A stretch of 64,000 nucleotides of DNA from Cobetia amphilecti (GTDB lineage Bacteria > Pseudomonadota > Gammaproteobacteria > Pseudomonadales > Halomonadaceae), in NCBI RefSeq assembly GCF_020217465.1, contig NZ_CP084115.1, positions 3,968,001 through 4,032,000 of the forward strand. Reading direction: 5' to 3'. Below, piece after piece: positions 19,164-33,485 of this stretch (position 1 is its first letter; the number at the start of each line of letters is the position of its first letter). The translations under genes were made by a program, and so were the position numbers. The notes beneath the pieces are model-generated. The model saw nothing but the letters and a program-made list of their open reading frames with translations. It was not told where the DNA came from and made no database searches.

Positions 19164-19273
19164 ATATAACCCCAAGGGGTCTGTCAAGGATTACGAATCT
19201 GTCGGACCTCTCCGACATATCGTTTTGATAGACATGCGCTTGGCGCACACATCTATCGTCAGCATGATTCACA

Positions 19274-19285
19274 TTGTTAAAGAGC
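19274..19285 (-). promoter_or_regulatory. spacer boxA antitermination site (operon A)
   Basis: GCTCTTTAACAA on the minus strand, within the 16S-23S spacer. It matches the boxA element bound by NusB/S10 during rRNA antitermination. The 245-bp spacer (19164-19408) contains no tRNA gene. Confidence 0.75.
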
Positions 19286-19408
19286 GGCTGTTCAGAGAAC
19301 AGTGAGAAGCGCGCTCTGTGATGAGCACGCTTGCCACTGCCGGCTAAGCCAGCAATAAGATCAGGTAATTCGTTGTGAGCACTTGCCGCGAGCAGTAGAC
19401 AGTGTCGA

Positions 19409-20949
<1,541 letters not shown>

Positions 20950-21078
20950 AAAGCTTGATAGTCTGTTAAGCAGACCAAACTTGGTTCAGAGTCAAACTTC
21001 TCGTGAGAGGCTTGCTCCGATATTTGGTGACCTTGTCACCACTCATCGGCAAGCGCTCACACGAATTACCTGATCAAA

Positions 21079-21091
21079 TTTTTAAAGAGCA
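21079..21091 (-). promoter_or_regulatory. leader boxA (operon A)
   Basis: TGCTCTTTAAAAA on the minus strand, between promoter P2 and the 16S gene; matches the rRNA leader boxA consensus TGCTCTTTAACA. Confidence 0.7.
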
Positions 21092-21113
21092 TCGCTGTTA
21101 AGCGAGGAGGCAT

Positions 21114-21141
21114 ATTCTACCCGGAACGTTTGAGAAGTCAA
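21114..21141 (-). promoter_or_regulatory. rRNA promoter P2 (operon A)
   Basis: On the minus strand TTGACT (21141-21136), a 16-bp spacer and TAGAAT (21119-21114), about 165 bp before the 16S gene. The 16-bp spacing is typical of rRNA promoters. Confidence 0.8.
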
Positions 21142-21232
21142 GCACTTGATAATGAGTCAGTCGACTGCCTCTAAGCATCATCAAGCGGTGAGGAGCGTTG
21201 CTCGATCACCTGTTCCGTAAGGAGTGCGGCGT

Positions 21233-21260
21233 ATTCTAGCGAATCGCCCGGGATTGTCAA
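21233..21260 (-). promoter_or_regulatory. rRNA promoter P1 (operon A)
   Basis: On the minus strand TTGACA (21260-21255), a 16-bp spacer and TAGAAT (21238-21233), followed by a GC-rich discriminator (ACGCCGC). The upstream 60 bp is A/T-enriched and could serve as an UP element. Confidence 0.85.
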
Positions 21261-21870
21261 CCGATGATCTCGAAGCGGACTTCAAAAACACCAAGCAAAA
21301 CAATCACCTGCAAACCTCGTTCACCGCTGGTAACGCCATGCGTCCCCGGCAGCGGATGCGTACTTTACGCACGAACCACCGTGAGGGCAAGGGCTTTTTG
21401 AAGATCAGGCCAGATTTCGCCTTCACACCCCTGATTCTGGCACCTGGAGCACTCCAGCCAGCCGATCTCTGGCAACAAGACTCGTCTTTAGCACCCTTTT
21501 CTTCACCTGGCGGCGCACGCAAAAAAGCCCAGTTTTGCGCATAAAAAATATCCCGAATGACGCCACTCCCGACCCAGACATGATGGAAGTGAGCATCTCT
21601 CTGATGAACTCCGACGCTGACAGGTTCATGCGAGTTGCTTCTAGCCGCACAAAAATACGCCCCCACATCAAAAGCTGCAGGGGCGATGCTTGGCAAAACC
21701 AGGGATAAAGAAAGAGCGCACATCATTTTTCGTCAATGGCAGAACCATCACAGCACGATGATGAGCCAAAGACTTTCTTCTTGTGCAGCCTGGGAAGGTT
21801 ATCTCTCGCACCACTTTTCCATGCACGTCTTTCTGCACACGGATTTTCTATTGAGCCAATTTTTCCTGGC

Positions 21871-21931
21871 CACAAAGAGAACCGCCCCTGCAGCAAGGTT
21901 ACAGGGGCGGCTCGGTATAAGTGCTTGACGA
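21871..21931 (-). repeat. relic hairpin with a decayed 5S tail (copy 2)
   Basis: Positions 21871-21912 repeat CACAAAGAG plus the same hairpin as after both 5S genes (with single-base changes). The next bases, TATAAGTGCTTGACGA, resemble the 3' end of 5S (TATAAGTGCCTGACGA) with one change, and similarity then stops. It looks like the leftover end of a lost 5S gene or operon. Confidence 0.6.
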
Positions 21932-22033
21932 ACTTTTCATGACTGTCATGGGGCGGCCATCCGCGACTCTTGCAGGGAGAGACTGTTCTAGCCGCATTCT
22001 TTCCTGAGCACAACTTTTCCTGAACACAAAGAG

Positions 22034-22066
22034 AACCGCCCCTGCAGCAAGGCTACAGGGGCGGTT
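22034..22066 (-). terminator. hairpin after 5S of operon B (copy 3)
   Basis: AACCGCCCCTG.AG stem and complement, differing from copy 1 by one base in the stem (CTACAGGGG for CTGCAGGGG). About 10 nt after the 5S end. The strong AGCCCGACTCC terminator found after operon A is not present here, so readthrough into the spacer is possible. Confidence 0.6.
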
Positions 22067-22076
22067 CGATATAAGT

Positions 22077-22192
22077 GCCTGACGATGACCTACTCTCACA
22101 TGGAGAAACTCCACACTACCATCGGCGCTAAGCGGTTTCACTTCCGAGTTCGGCATGGGATCGGGTGGTTCACGCTCGCTATGGTCGTCAGG
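22077..22192 (-). rRNA. rrf: 5S ribosomal RNA (operon B)
   Basis: Identical to the operon A 5S gene at an offset of 6,051 bp. Confidence 0.95.
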
Positions 22193-22328
22193 CGAAACGG
22201 TGGCATCTTGCGATGCCTGAGTCTCGAGGCGTATGGCCTCGCGACTCGCAATATGAATCATGCTGACCGATATGTCTCGATCCTGTCGCAATCCCGGCGT
22301 TTGCCTGCGCAAACCCCTTGGGTGTTAT

Positions 22329-25214
<2,886 letters not shown>

Positions 25215-25324
25215 ATATAACCCCAAGGGGTCTGTCAAGGATTACGAATCTGTCGGACCTCTCCGACATATCGTTTTGATAGACATGCGCTTGGCGCACA
25301 CATCTATCGTCAGCATGATTCACA

Positions 25325-25336
25325 TTGTTAAAGAGC
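25325..25336 (-). promoter_or_regulatory. spacer boxA (operon B)
   Basis: GCTCTTTAACAA in the 245-bp 16S-23S spacer, as in operon A. No tRNA gene in this spacer either. Confidence 0.75.
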
Positions 25337-25459
25337 GGCTGTTCAGAGAACAGTGAGAAGCGCGCTCTGTGATGAGCACGCTTGCCACTGCCGGCTAAGC
25401 CAGCAATAAGATCAGGTAATTCGTTGTGAGCACTTGCCGCGAGCAGTAGACAGTGTCGA

Positions 25460-27000
<1,541 letters not shown>

Positions 27001-27129
27001 AAAGCTTGATAGTCTGTTAAGCAGACCAAACTTGGTTCAGAGTCAAACTTCTCGTGAGAGGCTTGCTCCGATATTTGGTGACCTTGTCACCACTCATCGG
27101 CAAGCGCTCACACGAATTACCTGATCAAA

Positions 27130-27142
27130 TTTTTAAAGAGCA
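27130..27142 (-). promoter_or_regulatory. leader boxA (operon B)
   Basis: TGCTCTTTAAAAA between P2 and the 16S gene, as in operon A. Confidence 0.7.
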
Positions 27143-27164
27143 TCGCTGTTAAGCGAGGAGGCAT

Positions 27165-27192
27165 ATTCTACCCGGAACGTTTGAGAAGTCAA
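27165..27192 (-). promoter_or_regulatory. rRNA promoter P2 (operon B)
   Basis: TTGACT, 16-bp spacer, TAGAAT on the minus strand; same as operon A P2. Confidence 0.8.
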
Positions 27193-27283
27193 GCACTTGA
27201 TAATGAGTCAGTCGACTGCCTCTAAGCATCATCAAGCGGTGAGGAGCGTTGCTCGATCACCTGTTCCGTAAGGAGTGCGGCGT

Positions 27284-27311
27284 ATTCTAGCGAATCGCCC
27301 GGGATTGTCAA
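27284..27311 (-). promoter_or_regulatory. rRNA promoter P1 (operon B)
   Basis: TTGACA, 16-bp spacer, TAGAAT on the minus strand. Only about 180 bp separate it from the dld stop on the same strand, and I see no clear terminator between them. Confidence 0.85.
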
Positions 27312-27494
27312 CCGATGATCTCGAAGCGGACTTCAAAAACACCAAGCAAAACAATCACCTGCAAACCTCGTTCACCGCTGGTAACGCCATGCGTCCCCGG
27401 CAGCGGATGCGTACTTTACGCACGAACCACCGTGAGGGCAAGGGCTTTTTCAAGAGATTGTCATCAGGGTGTCATGCATCTCGAACACCTCCCA

Positions 27495-30437
27495 TCACCT
27501 TGGTGCCGAGGCTCTATCGACCAGACCGAGAATCGATTGATAGCTGAGTCCGGAGTGCTCACTCAGCCCTATCTCGCAGGTGCGCGAATTGGAAACCCCG
27601 TAGTCGCAATCGGCCACTACCTCCTTCAGTCCCTTCAATGCCGAGGCATTGAGCTCCGGTGTACTGAAGCCCTTGTCGCCGGCGAAGCCGCAGCAGGTGA
27701 TCTCTTCCGGCACGACGACTTCACTGGCGCACTGCCGCGCCAGCGCCACGAACTGCTCTGCCAGCCCCATGCGGACACTGGAGCAGGTGACATGCACCGC
27801 GACTCTCGCCTTGAGCGGTGTGATCGAGAGATAGGGCAATAGATAGTCGAGTACCAGCTGCACCGGCTCGACCAGAGTCAGCGACACCTCGAGATGCTCG
27901 CCCGCATAGGCCTGAGCCTGTGCCAGGCACGGACTGGTATCACAGAAGATCGGCAGCCGTCCGCCGTCACTCGCCTCCACCAGCGCCGTTGCCAGCTCGG
28001 CGGCCTTGGCATCTCCCGCCTCGAACTGCCCCTTGGACTGGAAGGCCATGCCACAGCACAGCGCCTCCAGACCTTTCGGCAGCACGACCTCGAAGCCGGC
28101 CTTGTCCATCAAGGCCAGCGCCATTTCCGTGACACTGCGCGGATCGCGATCATCAGCAGCGACCCCGAAGACACGCGTGGCGCAGGACGGGAAGTAGACG
28201 ACATGCCCATTGGGCGCTGCACTGCGCCCCAGTGGCTGCGCGAGACGCTTGAGATAATCACGCGCAGCGGCAGCCGGCATGCTGGGAGTCCATTGCTGCA
28301 CCCTGTCGCCGGACACCTTGCGAGCAGTCTGGGTCAGGCGGCGCATGTTGCGCGTGCCGACGACACCATGCAGCCCATCCGCCAGCCTGAGCACGCCACG
28401 CATGCCGCTGGTGACACGCGTGAAGTGCTCACCGGCCCAATGCGCCACCTTCATCTTGCCTGGATGATCGGCACCGGCGTTCTCCTCATGACGTAGCCCC
28501 CGGATCAGATCACCGGTATTGATGCCGACCGGACACTGGGTCGCGCACAGGCCATCGCCCGCACAGGTCTCCATGCCCTGATAGGCGTATTCCTGCCTGA
28601 GCACTGCCAGCTGGTCGCGCTGTGCATCATCCAGTGCCTCGAGCGCAGCCAGGCGTGCGATCTCCCGCCGGATGACGATGCGCTGGCGCGGCGTCAGGCT
28701 CAGGTTCTTCGACGGGCAGACCGACTCACAGAAACCGCACTCGATGCAGCGGTCTACCAGCGGGTCCGCCGCCGGCAATGGCTTGAGGTTTTCCAGATGC
28801 AGGCGAGGATTGCGCGTCAGGATCACTTCCGGGTTGAGCAGGTTGTCCGGATCGAAGGCCTCCTTGATACGCCACATCAGGGCATAGGCATCCTTGCCCC
28901 ACTCAAGCTCTACATAAGGCGCCATGTTGCGACCGGTGCCATGCTCGGCCTTGAGCGAGCCACCATATTCCTGCCCCACCAGCTGCGCGACGTCATCCAT
29001 CAGCGCCTGATAGCGCGCCACCTCGCCTTCGCGCTCGAAGCCCTGCGGGAAGACGAAGTGAAGATTGCCCTCCAGCGCATGGCCAAACAGGATCGCCTGG
29101 GAGTAACCATGCCGCTGGAAGACCTCCGTCAGCGCACCGACGCCTTCCGCCAGCCGCTCGATGGGGAAGGCGACATCCTCGATGATCACGGTGGTCCCCA
29201 GATCACGCACTGCACCGACCGCCGGGAACAGCCCCTTGCGGATCTTCCAGTACAGCGCATAACGCTGCGCATCCTGAGTGAAGGCCCACGACTCGCAGGT
29301 CTCGATGCCTTCCAGCACGCGGGCAACCTCGGCCATGCGCGCCTCCAGCTCCTGATGATGCGCGCCCCGCACATCCACCAGCAGCGCGACCGCCTCTTCC
29401 GGCAGGGCGCGCAACACGTCCGGCATGCCCGGTGCGTCCTCCACGGAGCGCAGCGCCGCGCGGTCCATCAGCTCCACCGCCGCGACCGGTGCCATCTTCA
29501 GCAGCATGGTGGCGCGACAGGCCGCATCGATGTTCGGGTAGTACACCAGCGCCGCCGCCTTGTGCGGCTCCTCGATCACGGTGCGGTAGGTAATGGAGGC
29601 GATGAAGCCCAGCGTGCCTTCCGAACCGATCATCAGATGCTTGAGGATCTCGAGACCATCGGCATAGTCGACCAGCGCATTGAGGCTATAACCGGTGGTG
29701 TTCTTGAGCCGGTACTTGTGGCGGATGCGCTCGGCCAGCTCAGGGTCGGCGCGCACACTGGCCGCCATGCGTTCCAGCTCCGCCAGCAGACCACCATGAC
29801 TGGCGCGAAAGGCCTGCACGCTCTCCGGCGAGGCCGTATCCAGGCAGGTGCCATCGGCGAGAATGACGCGCAGGTCCTCGACGGTGCGATAACTGTTGTG
29901 TGCCGTGCCGCAGCACATGCCGGACGCATTGTTGGCCGCGATACCGCCGATCATGCAACTGTTGATCGAAGCCGGGTCCGGGCCGATCTTGCGTCCGAAG
30001 GGGGCCAGCAGCTGATTGGCACGCGCCCCGATCACCCCCGGCTGCAGGCAGATGCGACTGCCCTGCTCCAGCACCTTCGCCCCTCGCCACTCACCACCCA
30101 GCTGGATGAGCACCGAATCCGTCAGCGCCTGACCGGACAGTGACGTCCCTGCCGCACGGAAGGTCACCGGCAACTTGCGCGCCCGGCACTCGCGCAACAC
30201 ATGCCCCAGCTCCTGCTCGTCATGCACCCGCACCACCAGCTGCGGCACCAGCCGATAGAAGCTGGCATCCGTCCCGTAGGCCAGGGTGCGCAGCGGATCA
30301 TGGATCAGGCGCTCACCGGGAATGTGCTGCGCCAACGCCTCGCGCAGGGCGTCATAGGCAGCAGCACGCGCCTGGGGTGAGGCATGCCCGCCCATGGCAG
30401 GGTGAGCAGTGGAGTCAGGGGCAGCAGCGGCGGTCAT
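27495..30437 (-). CDS. FAD- and iron-sulfur-dependent D-lactate dehydrogenase (Dld-II type)
   Basis: 980 aa. An N-terminal FAD-binding domain (PVTFRAAGTSLSGQALTDSV, then GGIAANNASGMCCGT) and an FAD-oxidase C-terminal domain are fused to a ferredoxin-like domain with CIECGFCESVCP (about residue 563) and CAGDGLCATQCP (about residue 621), then two cysteine-rich CCG domains (FPSCATRVFG, CCGMAFQSKG, CCGFAGDKG). This single-chain layout matches the membrane-associated Dld-II D-lactate:quinone oxidoreductases. It lies 62 bp after the lactate permease in an operon behind LldR operators, which supports lactate as substrate. Related families oxidise D-2-hydroxyglutarate, so that is the alternative. Confidence 0.85.
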   Translation of the reverse strand: MTAAAAPDSTAHPAMGGHASPQARAAAYDALREALAQHIPGERLIHDPLRTLAYGTDASFYRLVPQLVVRVHDEQELGHVLRECRARKLPVTFRAAGTSLSGQALTDSVLIQLGGEWRGAKVLEQGSRICLQPGVIGARANQLLAPFGRKIGPDPASINSCMIGGIAANNASGMCCGTAHNSYRTVEDLRVILADGTCLDTASPESVQAFRASHGGLLAELERMAASVRADPELAERIRHKYRLKNTTGYSLNALVDYADGLEILKHLMIGSEGTLGFIASITYRTVIEEPHKAAALVYYPNIDAACRATMLLKMAPVAAVELMDRAALRSVEDAPGMPDVLRALPEEAVALLVDVRGAHHQELEARMAEVARVLEGIETCESWAFTQDAQRYALYWKIRKGLFPAVGAVRDLGTTVIIEDVAFPIERLAEGVGALTEVFQRHGYSQAILFGHALEGNLHFVFPQGFEREGEVARYQALMDDVAQLVGQEYGGSLKAEHGTGRNMAPYVELEWGKDAYALMWRIKEAFDPDNLLNPEVILTRNPRLHLENLKPLPAADPLVDRCIECGFCESVCPSKNLSLTPRQRIVIRREIARLAALEALDDAQRDQLAVLRQEYAYQGMETCAGDGLCATQCPVGINTGDLIRGLRHEENAGADHPGKMKVAHWAGEHFTRVTSGMRGVLRLADGLHGVVGTRNMRRLTQTARKVSGDRVQQWTPSMPAAAARDYLKRLAQPLGRSAAPNGHVVYFPSCATRVFGVAADDRDPRSVTEMALALMDKAGFEVVLPKGLEALCCGMAFQSKGQFEAGDAKAAELATALVEASDGGRLPIFCDTSPCLAQAQAYAGEHLEVSLTLVEPVQLVLDYLLPYLSITPLKARVAVHVTCSSVRMGLAEQFVALARQCASEVVVPEEITCCGFAGDKGFSTPELNASALKGLKEVVADCDYGVSNSRTCEIGLSEHSGLSYQSILGLVDRASAPR

Positions 30438-30499
30438 GGCCAGTCTCTTTATCAGTCAGTCAGGATGTCTTTCAGGGTATCAGTCAGCACGGATCACGC

Positions 30500-32206
30500 T
30501 TACGGCAGCAGCGGATCACTCAGACCCACCAGGTGGAACGCCAGCATGCCCAGCACGCCGGAGGCCAATAGATAGTAGGCGGTCGGAATCGCCGTCATGC
30601 GCAGGGTACGACCCTCACGCCCCAGCAGACCGACGGTCGCCGAGGCCGCCACGACGTTGTGGATGGCGATCATGTTGCCGGCCGCAGCCCCGACCGCCTG
30701 CAGCGCCACCATCAGCGCTCCCGACAGCCCGAGCTGGGCGGCGACGTTGAACTGGAACTGGGACAGCATCATGTTGGAGACCGTATTGGAGCCGGCGATG
30801 AAGGCACCCAGCGCGCCGATGCCCGAGGCGAACAACGGATAGGCCTGACCGAGGCTGTCAGCTACCACGTCCGCCATCACCACCGGCATGGACGCCAGGT
30901 CGTTCAGGTTGACGCCGGAGTTGATCAGGATGCGTACCATCGGAATGGTGAACACCAGCACGAAGCCGGCGCCGACCAGTGTGCGCCAGGATTCGCTGGC
31001 CGCCGCCACCAGCTGGCGAGAGGCCATGCGATGCAGCAGCAGCGTGATCAGCGCCACGAAGACCATGATGCCGCCAGGCAGATAGAGCGGCTGAATCGCG
31101 CCGGAGATACCGCTGGCACCCAGCAGGTCAGTGGCACTGAATTGCACGCTGACCAGCCAGCCCTTGAAGTCACTCGATACGCGTGAGGCGACCAGCAGCA
31201 GCGCGATCAGCCCATAGGGCAACCACGCCAGCCACAGAGGCAGCGGCTTTCTGCCCGCCGCGGCGGTCTCGACATCATCACGCTCCAGCGTCAGGTCACC
31301 CAGCCAATGCTTGGGCCACTCGGCCTCGGGCGGAAAATCCCAGCTGTCCTTCGGCAGTAGAAATCCGGCACGCGCCGCTGGCACCACGAGGATCAAGCCG
31401 ACCAGAGCGCCGATCAGTGACGGGAATTCCGGGCCGAGGAAGATACCCGCTGCCACGTAGGGCAGCGTGAAGCACAGGCCGGCGAACAGCGCGAACGGCG
31501 CAATCGACAGTCCTTCGCTCCAGCTTTTCTTCGCGCCGAAGAAGCGCGTCATCATCACGGTCATGAACAACGGCATCAGCAGGCCGACGATGCCATGCAC
31601 GATGGCGACCTCCGAGGTGATCAGCTGCATGAAGGCCTCCCAGCTGGAGTGGTTCGCCAGCAGCTGCTCACCGAGATTGGCCTTGTCGAGGCCCGCATTC
31701 ACGCCGATCACGATCGGCGTGCCCACCGCCCCGAATGATACCGGCGTCGACTGGATCATCATGCCCACCATCACCGCCCCCAGCGCCGGGAAGCCGATGG
31801 CGACCAGCAACGGCGCCGCGATGGCCGCAGGCGTCCCGAAGCCGGAAGCGCCCTCGATGAAGCTGCCGAACAGCCAGGCGATGATGATGGCCTGTACGCG
31901 ACGGTCGGGACTGACGGTGGTGAAGGCGCCGCGGATCACCGCGATCGCCCCGGAATGCTTGAGCGTATTGAGCAGGAAGATGGCGCCGAAGATGATCCAC
32001 AGCACCGAGACGGTCACCATCAGCCCCTGCAGCGTGGAGGCCAGAATGCGCGTCAGCGACATCTGCCACACGAAATAGCCGATGGCAGCGGTGACGAGAA
32101 AGATCAATGGCATGGCGCGACGCGCGGGCCATTGCAGACCGACGAGCAGGATGCCCGCCAGCAGGATAGGGGTGAAGGCCAGCAAGGCCAGCAGTGGCTC
32201 GGACAT
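30500..32206 (-). CDS. lctP: L/D-lactate permease, LctP family
   Basis: 568 aa inner-membrane lactate:proton symporter with about 12-14 hydrophobic segments. Family blocks visible include [20 protein letters not shown] and a C-terminal [19 protein letters not shown]. The start [13 protein letters not shown] (ATG at 32206) follows GGAG; longer in-frame sequence upstream overlaps the operator and is not membrane-like. It is first in the lctP-dld operon, with promoter and LldR site immediately upstream. Confidence 0.93.
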   Translation of the reverse strand: MSEPLLALLAFTPILLAGILLVGLQWPARRAMPLIFLVTAAIGYFVWQMSLTRILASTLQGLMVTVSVLWIIFGAIFLLNTLKHSGAIAVIRGAFTTVSPDRRVQAIIIAWLFGSFIEGASGFGTPAAIAAPLLVAIGFPALGAVMVGMMIQSTPVSFGAVGTPIVIGVNAGLDKANLGEQLLANHSSWEAFMQLITSEVAIVHGIVGLLMPLFMTVMMTRFFGAKKSWSEGLSIAPFALFAGLCFTLPYVAAGIFLGPEFPSLIGALVGLILVVPAARAGFLLPKDSWDFPPEAEWPKHWLGDLTLERDDVETAAAGRKPLPLWLAWLPYGLIALLLVASRVSSDFKGWLVSVQFSATDLLGASGISGAIQPLYLPGGIMVFVALITLLLHRMASRQLVAAASESWRTLVGAGFVLVFTIPMVRILINSGVNLNDLASMPVVMADVVADSLGQAYPLFASGIGALGAFIAGSNTVSNMMLSQFQFNVAAQLGLSGALMVALQAVGAAAGNMIAIHNVVAASATVGLLGREGRTLRMTAIPTAYYLLASGVLGMLAFHLVGLSDPLLP

Positions 32207-32300
32207 GACGGAAACTCCGCAGGCGAATTGTTGTGATTGTTGTCTGGCACGGCAGTGAAGGACTCGGGGGTTGGCGCACCCTTGGGTCAGGCCTTTCGAT

Positions 32301-32319
32301 AAATTGGTCATACCAATTT
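32301..32319. promoter_or_regulatory. LldR/PdhR-type operator 1
   Basis: AAATTGGTCATACCAATTT, a perfect 8-bp inverted repeat around a 3-bp centre. It fits the TTGGT-N3-ACCAA pattern of PdhR/LldR sites. It lies just downstream of the predicted lctP transcription start. Confidence 0.88.
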
Positions 32320-32339
32320 ACCCTACTGTGCTTCGGCAT

Positions 32340-32368
32340 AATCTAGGCGTCGCCTCGAAAGGGGTCAA
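32340..32368 (-). promoter_or_regulatory. sigma-70 promoter of lctP-dld
   Basis: On the minus strand TTGACC (32368-32363), a 17-bp spacer and TAGATT (32345-32340). Transcription would start near 32333, with operator 1 at about +14 to +32. Confidence 0.7.
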
Positions 32369-32396
32369 ACATCATGTGGTACAAGGTATCTAGACA

Positions 32397-32425
32397 TTGG
32401 TCAAAGCAGCCTCATTGCGTAAAAT
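32397..32425 (+). promoter_or_regulatory. candidate promoter of lldR
   Basis: TTGGTC (32397-32402), a 17-bp spacer and TAAAAT (32420-32425). The -10 overlaps operator 2, consistent with autoregulation. Confidence 0.55.
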
Positions 32426-32439
32426 TGGTCTTACCAATT
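32423..32439. promoter_or_regulatory. LldR/PdhR-type operator 2
   Basis: AATTGGTCTTACCAATT, a perfect 7-bp inverted repeat with a 3-bp centre, 121 bp (centre to centre) from operator 1. Confidence 0.88.
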
Positions 32440-32483
32440 ACTGAGAACGCCAACCTCCCACGCGAGGCGTGGTTATCACACAT

Positions 32484-32498
32484 ATTGGTAAGACCAAT
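32484..32498. promoter_or_regulatory. LldR/PdhR-type operator 3
   Basis: ATTGGTAAGACCAAT, a perfect 6-bp inverted repeat with a 3-bp centre, 60 bp from operator 2 and inside the lldR leader. Confidence 0.85.
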
Positions 32499-32631
32499 GT
32501 CGGCTGTGGCGTGGAATGCCCACGGGCCACACTGATCATCGGCAGCGCCGCAAGCGCCCCTCTCTTGCATGCTGCGCTCTGGCTTTCCAGCGTTCGGCGC
32601 CGCCTTTCACCTTTGCCGCAAGGACACTTCC

Positions 32632-33402
32632 ATGCGTTACGCCCCTGTCCGCCAACCCCGTATCGCCGATGTACTCACCGAGCGCCTCGAAAGCATGATC
32701 ATCGAGGGCAGCCTGAAACCCGGCGAGCGCCTGCCACCGGAGCGCACCCTGGCCGAGCAGTTCGAGGTCTCGCGCCCCTCCGTGCGGGAGGCCATCCAGA
32801 AGCTGGCCGCGCGCGGACTGCTGACTTCACGCCAGGGCGGCGGCACCTACGTCTCTGAAGAGCTGGCGCGCGCCTGGTCGGACCCGCTCAGCGCGCTGCT
32901 GGGGCGCCACGGCGAGTTCAATCTCGACCTGCTGGAATTTCGCGATGCGCTGGAGGGCATCAGCGCCTACTACGCCGCCATGCGCTCCACCCCTGCCGAC
33001 AAGGCAATGCTGCGCCAGCGCTTCGAGGACCTGGAGAAGAGCTTCGAGGGACGTGACCCGGAGCGCGAGGCCGGTGCCGATGCCGCCTTCCACCTCGCCA
33101 TCGCCGAGGCCGCGCACAACGTGGTGCTGCTGCACTCGATGCGCAGCCTGTTCCAGTTGCTGGAGAAGAGCATCGTGGCCAACCTGCGCCACCTGTTCGA
33201 GAAGCCGGAATCACGCCCGCGCCTGATCCAGCAGCACCGCAGCCTGTTCGAGGCGATCATGGAAGGCCGCGCCGAAGATGCGCGCAACGCCGCCCATGAG
33301 CATCTGGTATTCGTCGAGGATTCGCTGCTGGAACTGGAGCGCGCCGAGACTCGTGCCCAGCGCGCCTTGCGCCGTGCCCAGGCGGCGCCGGATGGCTCAT
33401 GA
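32632..33402 (+). CDS. lldR: GntR/FadR-family lactate-responsive regulator LldR
   Basis: 256 aa. An N-terminal winged helix (LPPERTLAEQFEVSRPSVREA, about residues 33-53) is joined to an FCD effector domain with the metal/ligand histidines expected of the family (DAAFHLAIAEAAHN, QQHRSLFEAI, AAHEHL). The ATG at 32632 follows AAGGA. It is divergent from lctP-dld with three operators between them, so it is most likely the lactate-responsive repressor of that operon and of itself. PdhR is the closest alternative by motif, but the neighbours favour LldR. Confidence 0.88.
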   Translation: MRYAPVRQPRIADVLTERLESMIIEGSLKPGERLPPERTLAEQFEVSRPSVREAIQKLAARGLLTSRQGGGTYVSEELARAWSDPLSALLGRHGEFNLDLLEFRDALEGISAYYAAMRSTPADKAMLRQRFEDLEKSFEGRDPEREAGADAAFHLAIAEAAHNVVLLHSMRSLFQLLEKSIVANLRHLFEKPESRPRLIQQHRSLFEAIMEGRAEDARNAAHEHLVFVEDSLLELERAETRAQRALRRAQAAPDGS

Positions 33403-33485
33403 CGCTCAGTCATGACGCTCTGGCTGAATATGGAGTTCCGGATATGCAGTGCTTGAGATGAGGGCCTGAACATGAAGGCTTGCCG

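Larger units (their letters stand above)
21400..22070. other. non-coding spacer between the two rRNA operons
   Basis: 671 bp unique to the junction of the tandem repeat. I see no credible gene. It holds two copies of the post-5S hairpin (21880-21912, 22034-22066), a degenerate GC hairpin near 21663-21690 (ACGCCCCC/GCAGGGGCG), and otherwise featureless sequence. The segment next to operon A presumably derives from DNA downstream of an ancestral operon. Confidence 0.7.
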
